From Pseudomonadota bacterium (GTDB taxonomy: Bacteria; Pseudomonadota; Gammaproteobacteria; Steroidobacterales; Steroidobacteraceae), in NCBI GenBank assembly GCA_021817875.1, contig JAKAFQ010000028.1:1-16657 (forward strand): a stretch of DNA of 16,657 bases. Reading direction: 5' to 3'. The translations under genes and the position numbers were made by a program. A model generated the notes under the pieces. That model was not told the DNA's origin, made no database searches, and worked only from the letters and a program-made list of their open reading frames with translations. Of this stretch, positions 1 to 5,998 are shown one piece after another. Position 1 is the first letter of the stretch. Each line of letters starts with the position of its first letter.

Positions 1-126
1 CCATTGCATTTCTGGACCCTCCGAAGAGGATCCGTGTAGCGATCGGGATTCGTGGCTCGAACATTGGGCCTACGGGGCACATCGGCGATGCGGCCGTATT
101 CGTCGCGCGGCATGGGTGGATCGGCA

Positions 127-1140
127 GTGAAATCAACGAATCGGGGTTTTATAGCCACGCTGGAGACAGAGCAGGGGACGCTGCTGGCGCCCCTCGCATC
201 GCTCGTCTCCGCCGGGCTGCCGACCGAGCGGAGCTCTCGAAACGTCATCGACCAGCGAATCGCAGAATGGCGCGAAGTGGACTCGACTGAATACCTTCAG
301 GCGTTTGGCCTGCACTGTGCATCCGCCGACCGCTCGGGCCATGCCGTATACGCGACCGGCCATAAGGATGTCCGCATTTTTATCCCGGCGCTCGTCATCA
401 TGCGGGCGTTCTTAAGGCCGACCCGATATTTGCTTCCCCAAATGTTCGCGCCACAGGCGCTCGACCACGTCCGATATCTCGACTGTTCGAACTCGCCTCC
501 GCAGGTCAACTTCTATAGCTTGACCTTGCGAAACCTAGGCGGCAGAGCTGGCGATATGCGTACCCCCATCTCGTGGATGTCCGTTTTCCCGTCCGCAATG
601 CGATTCGCAGCCAGCGTCCACCTACACGCCCGCTCAGGTCGCATTGCGGTTACGTTGCCGGATGCTCGTGTGAAGCTTGCCATCCAGGGGAAACGACAGG
701 GGCGGTGCCTCTACGCAACCAATGCGACATTACTTGAACTCGACGCCCACGAGCAGCCACTGGCTTGGGTCGGTAATCACCCAACCACGATCTACAGGCG
801 AGCGCCCGTCAATGCGACCCGGAGCACCCCTCTTCGCGTGCCAGACATCCCGCTTCGTCCCGACGGGTCCGTCGAACTAGACGACGGGGAATGGACGCTC
901 ATCGAACCCATTCTCATCCCCGCGTCCTGCAGCAGGCGGCGTCTAAAGCTGGACCAACGCGCGATCTTCGACGGAATTGTCCGAAAACTCATGTTCGGCA
1001 CTGGGTGGAAGTCCACATCGTATATCACCGGCAGCCCAACCAATGCGCTCTATGCATACCGGCGCTGGTCGAGGGACGGTGCATTTCAGCGTGCCCTTGC
1101 CGTCCTTCGCCATTGCCGGCTGCCGAACATCATGCGCTAA
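127..1140 (+). CDS. Protein with C-terminal IS5-transposase-like DUF4096 helix-turn-helix domain
   Basis: I do not recognise the full-length family. The open frame reaches back to a GTG at 52, but the GTG at 127 has a good ribosome site (GGGTGGA at 114-120, six bases away) and gives a 337-residue protein. Residues about 250-335 resemble the N-terminal DNA-binding domain of IS5-type transposases. They show a W-x-L-I-x-P-I-L-x-P motif around W256, then a basic stretch, a DGIVRKL helix, a GTGWK turn and a final YRRWSRDGAF helix. No DDE catalytic domain follows, because the protein ends right after this domain. The N-terminal two thirds has no motif I can name; the FIPALVIMRAF-xx-PTRYLLP stretch looks like a structured core. 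Its TAA overlaps the next ORF as TAATG. It may bind DNA as an element-borne accessory or targeting protein, or be a transposase-derived regulator. GC is about 55% on one line counted by hand, lower than DISARM. The coding call is fairly secure, the function is not. Confidence 0.65.
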   Translation: MKSTNRGFIATLETEQGTLLAPLASLVSAGLPTERSSRNVIDQRIAEWREVDSTEYLQAFGLHCASADRSGHAVYATGHKDVRIFIPALVIMRAFLRPTRYLLPQMFAPQALDHVRYLDCSNSPPQVNFYSLTLRNLGGRAGDMRTPISWMSVFPSAMRFAASVHLHARSGRIAVTLPDARVKLAIQGKRQGRCLYATNATLLELDAHEQPLAWVGNHPTTIYRRAPVNATRSTPLRVPDIPLRPDGSVELDDGEWTLIEPILIPASCSRRRLKLDQRAIFDGIVRKLMFGTGWKSTSYITGSPTNALYAYRRWSRDGAFQRALAVLRHCRLPNIMR

Positions 1141-1409
1141 TGACGATGTCGGCTCTGAAGCGGAAAAATCGACCCGATGATACCGGACTCCGCCGCGGCA
1201 CAGTATTCAACGCCTGCAAACTGCTCTTGCTGCGACTCGATATCGAGCTCACCGAGCCACTGCCATTGTTTCGCATTGGCAACGTCCTGCACCAGTGTCC
1301 ACGAACATCGTCGGCGCTTCCAGCGAGAAGCCGTACCCGTCTCGATACCAACCCACGCCGTACGGACACGCAAACCCAAGACCCCCGCCCATCGAGGTAC
1401 CCGACATGA
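1140..1409 (+). CDS. Hypothetical 89-residue protein, translationally coupled
   Basis: This ORF starts inside the stop of the upstream DUF4096-like gene (TAATG) and ends in an ATGA overlap with the next small ORF. It encodes 89 residues: a basic N-terminus, a leucine-rich helix (NACKLLLLRLDIEL, about residues 24-37) and an arginine/threonine/proline-rich tail. No family is recognised. There is no obvious ribosome binding site, so translation would depend on coupling to the upstream gene. The main support is the precise overlap at both ends. Against it, other frames in this stretch are also open, on both strands, and the tail is low in complexity. An alternative is a GTG at 1295 in the frame of the next gene, which would give that membrane peptide a proline-rich N-terminus. 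Low confidence. Confidence 0.35.
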   Translation: MTMSALKRKNRPDDTGLRRGTVFNACKLLLLRLDIELTEPLPLFRIGNVLHQCPRTSSALPARSRTRLDTNPRRTDTQTQDPRPSRYPT

Positions 1410-1513
1410 TCAGCCCCTCGACCGGAATGGTCATCGCCGCTGTGATTCTCATCGTGGGCGCCGTCAGCCTCGCGGCTATTGCGGTGTGGCTCGCGAGACG
1501 GAGAGGCAAATGA
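1406..1513 (+). CDS. 35-residue single-span membrane peptide
   Basis: This short gene is preceded by a GAGG Shine-Dalgarno at 1394-1397, eight bases before the ATG at 1406. It overlaps the previous stop as ATGA, and its own stop overlaps the next start as ATGA at 1510-1513. The product has about seven polar residues, a hydrophobic segment of roughly 20 residues (from about M8 to L29, rich in V, I, A and G), then a positive RRRGK tail. That is a classic single transmembrane helix with a cytoplasmic basic end (N-out/C-in by the positive-inside rule). In-frame alternative: a GTG at 1295 would add 37 proline/tyrosine-rich residues but lacks a ribosome site. Small peptides of this kind include phage holin-like proteins, type I toxins and membrane subunits of mobile-element operons; nothing here decides among them. 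Confidence 0.5.
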   Translation: MISPSTGMVIAAVILIVGAVSLAAIAVWLARRRGK

Positions 1514-1581
1514 CGAAAATCCCTGAGAACCCGGCATCACCGGAGTTTCATTTTTCACCACCACACAGGATCTATCCGTGA
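1510..1581 (+). CDS. 23-residue peptide ORF, coupled on both sides
   Basis: A 23-codon ORF begins at the ATG shared with the membrane-peptide stop (ATGA) and ends at a TGA shared with the GTG start of the next ORF (GTGA at 1578-1581). A GGAGAGG purine tract at 1500-1506 lies just before the ATG. The product is proline- and histidine-rich (PENPASPEFHFSPPH in the middle) with no recognisable domain. It could be a real short peptide, or merely a translational bridge that carries ribosomes from the membrane peptide to the 86-residue ORF. The ribosome site and the exact four-base overlaps are the only evidence that it is translated. Confidence 0.3.
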   Translation: MTKIPENPASPEFHFSPPHRIYP

Positions 1582-1838
1582 AAGCAAAATCACCATCTGG
1601 CAACAGACGCCAACCCACCACATATTGTGCCGATCGTGGTGACTCATTTTCGTTCCAAGACATCGAAGCGGTGCTCCTAAAGAGCATCACCGATATGAAT
1701 CTCCGCCTTGGGTCAGCTGATAGTGCGGAGGTTTCAGATCACCAGCATCTCTCCCGAGCGGAAGCCAAGGGCGTTGCCGAAAGGGTGTTCCCTGGTTTGA
1801 AATTCAATCAGGAGAGCGTGGATCAAGACTCAAAATAA
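1578..1838 (+). CDS. Hypothetical 86-residue protein
   Basis: The GTG start at 1578 overlaps the previous stop (GTGA) and has an AGGA ribosome site at 1567-1570, seven bases upstream. The 86-residue product starts with a basic, serine-rich segment. A predicted helix follows (SFQDIEAVLLKSITDMNLRL, about residues 24-43), then a second helical part (HLSRAEAKGVAERVF, about 56-70) and an acidic end. There is no signal peptide, membrane segment or cysteine motif, and I do not recognise a family. It is the last member of the coupled small-ORF chain. A GC-rich hairpin follows two bases after the stop, which fits the end of a transcription unit although a T-tract is missing. Confidence 0.5.
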   Translation: MKAKSPSGNRRQPTTYCADRGDSFSFQDIEAVLLKSITDMNLRLGSADSAEVSDHQHLSRAEAKGVAERVFPGLKFNQESVDQDSK

Positions 1839-1839
1839 T

Positions 1840-1852
1840 CCCGGCTGCCGGG
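1840..1852 (+). terminator. GC-rich hairpin after the small-ORF chain
   Basis: CCCGG-CTG-CCGGG is a perfect 5-bp GC stem with a 3-base loop, starting two bases after the TAA of the 86-residue ORF. No run of T follows (the next bases are CGGAAATTG), so it is not a canonical intrinsic terminator. It may attenuate transcription or protect the 3' end of the mRNA. Confidence 0.3.
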
Positions 1853-1877
1853 CGGAAATTGATCACACTGTGCTCGA

Positions 1878-1898
1878 TCTGCACCTATTCAGTGCAGA
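1878..1898. repeat. Inverted repeat, 7-bp arms and 7-base loop
   Basis: TCTGCAC and GTGCAGA form a perfect 7-bp inverted repeat around a CTATTCA loop, in the gap between the 86-residue ORF and the 25-codon ORF. The size and symmetry would suit an operator for a dimeric regulator or a small RNA hairpin. No protein has been tied to it, and chance occurrence cannot be excluded. Confidence 0.35.
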
Positions 1899-1941
1899 CT
1901 CCCATGGAAACAGATCATTGGAGACACGCCTGAGGACCATT

Positions 1942-2019
1942 ATGGACCCTGCCTCTAAGATCATCACGGGCTATTGGCTTGACCTGAGCGACTCCGATGA
2001 CGACGAGGAGGGCCGCTGA
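1942..2019 (+). CDS. 25-residue acidic peptide ORF
   Basis: This ORF has a TGAGGA ribosome site at 1931-1936, five bases before the ATG. The product begins hydrophobic to neutral (MDPASKIITGYWLDL) and ends in a strongly acidic tail (SDSDDDEEGR). It is in the same reading frame as the DUF2384 gene at 2089 but is separated from it by TGA at 2017 and TAA at 2041. The acidic tail is encoded by a purine-rich sequence (GAGGAGGG at 2005-2012) that would itself act as a strong ribosome site for an ATG at 2021, whose ORF is only five codons long. It may be a leader peptide, or the remnant of a longer N-terminus once joined to the downstream gene. Confidence 0.3.
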   Translation: MDPASKIITGYWLDLSDSDDDEEGR

Positions 2020-2088
2020 CATGACTACTGCGCAATAGCGTAAGCCAACAGGCTGCATGTCCAAAGCACCTCGCCAGGTGCCTTCGCT

Positions 2089-2388
2089 GTGAATACATCG
2101 ACACCAGCATTTGCGAAACTGATCGCCGATCTCAAACGGCATCGAGACAACGAGCAACGACTCATTGGGGAGCTCAGGGCGATAACAAAAGCCCAAGCTG
2201 CTCCCGAGTGCATGAAAGGTTTGTTTAAACTAGCCAACGACGCTTTCGGTGAGAACGCCGCCAAGTTTCTCATCTTGCCCAATCGCAGTCTCGGCAACAT
2301 GCCGCCAATTATGGTTGCGCAGACAGAACAAGGTGTCGATGAAGTAGAAACGCTCTTGAAAAGGATTCTGTATGGAGTCTACGGGTAG
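2089..2388 (+). CDS. MbcA/ParS/Xre-type antitoxin C-terminal (DUF2384) domain protein
   Basis: The C-terminal half has the features of the DUF2384 toxin-binding domain. Residues about 42-99 contain a helix (CMKGLFKLANDAFG), an LPNRSLGNMPPI turn (equivalent to the usual 'N.aLgg.tPl'), then the hallmark TEQGVDEVETLLKRILYGVYG-like end with conserved E, L, I, G and Y/F positions. In the family this domain belongs to antitoxins paired with RES-domain NAD-degrading toxins. At 99 residues it is shorter than the full Xre type: the N-terminus (TPAFAKLIADLKRHRDNEQRL) is a helix, not a clear helix-turn-helix. The GTG start has an AGGTG site at 2076-2080, eight bases away. No RES gene lies downstream or upstream, so it is an orphan, a remnant, or a stand-alone regulator. 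One hand-counted line is about 48% GC, clearly below drmD. Confidence 0.6.
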   Translation: MNTSTPAFAKLIADLKRHRDNEQRLIGELRAITKAQAAPECMKGLFKLANDAFGENAAKFLILPNRSLGNMPPIMVAQTEQGVDEVETLLKRILYGVYG

Positions 2389-2703
2389 CAACTTTCCGGA
2401 ATCCTGTGGTCCGAAGAAGGCCGGCAGGTCACATATGGTTCTTTCTCTTTAAGGTTCGCGTTAATTGAAACTGGGCATGGGAACTGTCGGCCGCAGGCTT
2501 CGTAGGACAGACGAACCGCTTGCACACGAGTCGCAAATTCCGCGCTCACGATTCCCTGCGTGCGACGATCCCGGGCCTGCAATCGGGGTCATCACCGCAT
2601 GGTGCATTGGTCATAAATTTAGAATCCGTTTCCCGCATTGCGTGTCAAGTGTATTATAGGATTTCAATAGCTTACGACGATATTGGGGGCAGTGCGAAGC
2701 TCA
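2389..2703. other. Leader region upstream of the DISARM operon
   Basis: This stretch of about 315 bases separates the DUF2384 gene from drmD. I see no convincing gene in it. Short + strand frames starting at 2465 and 2520 have no recognisable product, and the second runs into drmD in the wrong frame. It must contain the operon promoter. The AT-richer part at about 2610-2660, with TAGAAT at 2620-2625 and TATTAT at 2652-2657, is the likeliest place. No strong intrinsic terminator for the upstream gene is visible. Confidence 0.5.
2629..2657 (+). promoter_or_regulatory. Candidate drmD promoter
   Basis: TATTAT at 2652-2657 is one mismatch from the consensus -10 hexamer. TTTCCC at 2629-2634 sits at the correct 17-base spacing but matches the -35 consensus poorly. 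Transcription would start about 40 bases before the drmD ATG. A weak -35 is common where an activator or xenogeneic silencing controls a defence operon. TAGAAT at 2620-2625 is an alternative -10 with no partner. Confidence 0.25.
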
Positions 2704-5700
2704 ATGGCTGCACGGAACTGTCTTGCGGATTTACCAGGTCCTGGCGCCCTTGTGCGGGTTCGCTCGCGCCGCTGGCTCGTCGAGGAGGTTATTCCGCCGA
2801 CGTCCTCCGGTCAGTCTCCCGTCGTGCGGATGGCCTGCGCCGATGATGATGCTCAGGGTCAGGTTCTCACTGTGTACTGGAACTATGAACCGGACCGTCT
2901 CATCATCGAGGAAGAAGGTTGGACGGATCTCGCTGCGCGAGGGTTTGATCCGCCGCAGAGTTTCGCGGCGTTCCTGCATACACTGCGCTGGAATTGCGTC
3001 ACCGCCACCGATCCAAATCTCTTTCAGTCACCTTTCCGGGCGGGCATCAAGATCGATGCCTACCAGATGGAGCCACTGCGTAAAGCCCTCCGGCTCGCGC
3101 GGGTGAGTCTGTTTATTGCCGACGACACGGGGCTCGGAAAAACCATTGAGGCAGGTCTGATCGTGCGGGAGCTGCTCCTGCGCAGGAAAGCGAAGTCAAT
3201 CGTCGTCGCGGCGCCGCCCTCGGTGCTCGAGCAGTGGAAGGCAGAGCTCGAGGAACGTTTCGGGCTGATGTTCGAGATCTTGGACCGCGCATATCTGGGT
3301 CGCGTACGGCGCGAGCGGGGCTTCGGGGTCAATCCCTGGCGCACACACAGTCGGTTTCTTATCTCGCACAATCTGCTTATTGACCCCGTGTACGCCGATG
3401 GACTCCGCGAGTGGCTCGGCCAGCTGCTGCCGGGGAGTCTGCTCATTCTCGATGAGGCGCACCACGCCGCCCCGGCGAGCGGCGGCCGGTACGGCATTGA
3501 GACGAAATTCACGCGTGCGATTCGGGATCTCGCCACCCGATTTGAGCATCGCCTGTTTCTCTCCGCGACGCCGCACAACGGACACTCGAATAGTTTCTCG
3601 ACACTCCTTGAGCTGCTCGATCCCTACCGCTTCACACGCGGCGTGAAGCTGCGACCCAAGGCGCTCGAGGAGGTCATGGTGCGGCGCCTGAAGGAGGACA
3701 TCCGCGCGACGCAGGGAGGGTTCCCGAAGCGAGAGATCGTGCGGATCCCGATCGACGGCCTCAACGAGGATGCTCCCGAGCTCCTGCTCTCCCGGATTCT
3801 CGATGAGTACCGTGCCCTTCGCGAGGAGCGCTTCGCGAGGAGCACACGCCGGGCGCAGGCCGCTGCCGGGCTGCTCGTGGTGGGATTGCAGCAGCGGCTT
3901 CTGTCCTCGATCGAAGCCTTCGCGCGCAGCCTCAAGATCCACCGAGCGACGGCGGAACGGCAGTGGAAAAGAGGGCGTGGAGGGATCTCGGGAGATCAGG
4001 TAACCGACGTCGGGACACTCTTCACGCAATCGCCTGATGCGGACGATGAACGCTCCGAGTTCACGGGCGAAGACGCCGATGCCGAGGAGGCAACTGAAGT
4101 GGAGGGCGTGACGGCTGCGGCTGAACATGACACACCACGGGATGCCACCGCCGAGGCGCTCTGGCAGCGGGAACAGGTGTTGCTCGAGCGCATGCAGACC
4201 GTTGCGGAGGAGAATCGATACCGCCCGGACGCGAAGCTTCGCCACCTCCTGGACTGGATCCGACAGTATCTCTGTCCGGATCTACCGCCATCTGGTCAGG
4301 CGCCCGCGGGACCACCCCCAAAATGGCTCGATCGCCGAGTACTGATCTTCACGGAGAACCGTGAGGGGACCAAGCGCTACCTGAAGACGATGCTGGAAGA
4401 GGCGATCGCCGGGACTGACCGGGCCGATGAGCGCATCGAGGTGATCGATGGGCTGACGAGCGGCACGCGGCGCAAAGAAATCCAGCGCCGCTTCAACACC
4501 GAGCCCTCGAAGGACCCATTGCGCATTCTGCTCGCGACCGATGCGGCGCGGGAGGGACTGAACTTCCAGGCGCATTGTGCCGATCTCTTTCACTTTGACC
4601 TCCCCTGGAATCCCGGACGGATCGAGCAGCGCAACGGTCGCATCGACCGTAAGCTTCAGCCGGCACCGGAGGTGCGCTGCCACTATTTCGTGCTCCCGCA
4701 ACGCGCCGAGGATCGCGTCCTTGAGGTGCTCATTCGCAAGACCGAGACCATCAAGCGGGAGCTCGGAAGTCTCTCGAAGGTCATCGACGACGATATCGAG
4801 CGGCGACTCGGCCAGGGGATCCGGCATCGAGATGCCGAGCGGTTGGCCCGCGAAATCGAGAGCTCGGATCTCGATGCCGAACGCAGGCGCATCACTGAGG
4901 ACGAACTCGAGTCTGCGCGCGAACGACGCGAAGCACTCGATGCACAGATCGAGCGGTGTCGGGAGCTGCTCGATCGGTCGCGGGCGGCGACGAATTTCCA
5001 GGTGCCGCCGTTTCGAGAGGCCCTGTCCTGCGCGCTCGAGATCCTGGGCGCCGAGCCTCTTCGCGAGGTTCGCGATGAGCACGGTCACCGGGCCTACGCC
5101 TTTCCACCACTCGACCGACGTGCCCAGACCGATCCGAGCTGGGCGGGCACGCTCGATACGCTGCGCGCCCCTCGCAAGCCCAACCAGCCGCTTGCGGAGT
5201 GGCGCCGAGACGCCCCCATTCGCCCCGTCGTCTTCGAGGATGCGGGCGTACTCACGGAAGAGACGGTGCACTTGCATCTCGAGCAGCGCGTCGCGCAGCG
5301 GCTGCTGGCTCGGTTTCGGGTCCAGGGATTCGTATACCACGACCTCTCGCGCGCCTGTCTGGCGCACAGCCGCGATTCGATTCCCCGGGTGATCCTGCTC
5401 GGCCGGCTCTCGCTCTACGGCCGAGGCGCGGAGCGACTGCACGAAGAGCTCGTACCGATCACCGCCCGATGGATCGAGCCATCGCAGCGCAAAGGGCCGC
5501 TCGACCCGTATGCGCGGGAGGCGGAAGGTAAGACCCTGGAGCTCCTGGAGCAGGCGCTTTCGGCCGGCGAGGGCCGCGAGGCATCCGAGCCGATTCGAGA
5601 GAGACTGCTCAGCACAGCCGCGCGTGATATTGAGGAGCTCTTGCCGCGGCTTGAGCCGCGCGCTGAGGAATGGGCAGCGGCCGCTCGGGAGCGGCTCCGT

Positions 5701-5994
5701 GAGCGCGGAGAGCGCGAGGCGCGTGATTTGCGTGAAACGCTGGAGCGACAACGCTCGCGAGTACGCGAACAGTTCGAGAAGTCCCGCGAAAAACCAGTCG
5801 AGCAGCTCACGCTCGGATTCAACGACGAGGAGAAGCGGCAACTCGAAGCCGATGTGCGGGCGTGGGGCGATCGGCTCGAGCAATTCGATCGCGATCTGAG
5901 CACGGAGCCGGACCGCGTGCGCGAGTTCTACGCGGTGAAGGCCACGCGCATCGAGCCAGTGGGCTTGGTCTATCTTTGGCCGGAGAGTAACTGA
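2704..5994 (+). CDS. drmD: DISARM SNF2-like helicase DrmD
   Basis: DrmD is the SNF2-family (superfamily 2) ATPase specific to class 1 DISARM. Helicase motifs appear in order, numbering from the ATG at 2704. Walker A is DDTGLGKT (140-147), motif II is DEAHH (250-254), and motif III is SATPHNG (287-293). The C-terminal RecA lobe has a TDAAREGLNF motif V (612-621) and a QRNGRIDR motif VI (642-649). An acidic, probably disordered insert lies at about 435-470 between the lobes. After motif VI a charged helical region (about 700-765) and a long arginine/glutamate-rich coiled-coil tail (about 965-1065) follow. The length of 1,096 residues fits the family. The frame is open back to TTG 2683 and GTG 2692; GGGGG at 2685-2689 would suit none perfectly, so the start is uncertain by seven residues. 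It lies 4 bases before drmMI. Its exact biochemical role in DISARM is still poorly defined. Confidence 0.92.
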   Translation: MAARNCLADLPGPGALVRVRSRRWLVEEVIPPTSSGQSPVVRMACADDDAQGQVLTVYWNYEPDRLIIEEEGWTDLAARGFDPPQSFAAFLHTLRWNCVTATDPNLFQSPFRAGIKIDAYQMEPLRKALRLARVSLFIADDTGLGKTIEAGLIVRELLLRRKAKSIVVAAPPSVLEQWKAELEERFGLMFEILDRAYLGRVRRERGFGVNPWRTHSRFLISHNLLIDPVYADGLREWLGQLLPGSLLILDEAHHAAPASGGRYGIETKFTRAIRDLATRFEHRLFLSATPHNGHSNSFSTLLELLDPYRFTRGVKLRPKALEEVMVRRLKEDIRATQGGFPKREIVRIPIDGLNEDAPELLLSRILDEYRALREERFARSTRRAQAAAGLLVVGLQQRLLSSIEAFARSLKIHRATAERQWKRGRGGISGDQVTDVGTLFTQSPDADDERSEFTGEDADAEEATEVEGVTAAAEHDTPRDATAEALWQREQVLLERMQTVAEENRYRPDAKLRHLLDWIRQYLCPDLPPSGQAPAGPPPKWLDRRVLIFTENREGTKRYLKTMLEEAIAGTDRADERIEVIDGLTSGTRRKEIQRRFNTEPSKDPLRILLATDAAREGLNFQAHCADLFHFDLPWNPGRIEQRNGRIDRKLQPAPEVRCHYFVLPQRAEDRVLEVLIRKTETIKRELGSLSKVIDDDIERRLGQGIRHRDAERLAREIESSDLDAERRRITEDELESARERREALDAQIERCRELLDRSRAATNFQVPPFREALSCALEILGAEPLREVRDEHGHRAYAFPPLDRRAQTDPSWAGTLDTLRAPRKPNQPLAEWRRDAPIRPVVFEDAGVLTEETVHLHLEQRVAQRLLARFRVQGFVYHDLSRACLAHSRDSIPRVILLGRLSLYGRGAERLHEELVPITARWIEPSQRKGPLDPYAREAEGKTLELLEQALSAGEGREASEPIRERLLSTAARDIEELLPRLEPRAEEWAAAARERLRERGEREARDLRETLERQRSRVREQFEKSREKPVEQLTLGFNDEEKRQLEADVRAWGDRLEQFDRDLSTEPDRVREFYAVKATRIEPVGLVYLWPESN

Positions 5995-5998
5995 GACG

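Noticed and set aside
52..1140. Complete insertion sequence suggested by the DUF4096-like domain
   Set aside because: No DDE catalytic domain, terminal inverted repeats or target duplication is visible in the window.
1130..1690. 186-codon and other - strand frames over the small-ORF cluster
   Set aside because: No ribosome site or domain was found, and they conflict with the chain of coupled + strand starts. A - strand gene here cannot be fully excluded.
2683..2703. Upstream TTG (2683) or GTG (2692) as drmD start
   Set aside because: The TTG has no ribosome site and the GTG lies only two bases from the GGGGG tract; the ATG at 2704 was preferred, though the GTG remains possible.
2520..2846. 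108-codon + strand ORF overlapping the drmD start
   Set aside because: It runs into drmD in another frame, has no recognisable product, and the DrmD frame carries the conserved protein.
3196..4245. 349-codon - strand open frame
   Set aside because: It also lies antisense to drmD across the Walker B and helicase region; its product is R/E/L-rich without motifs.
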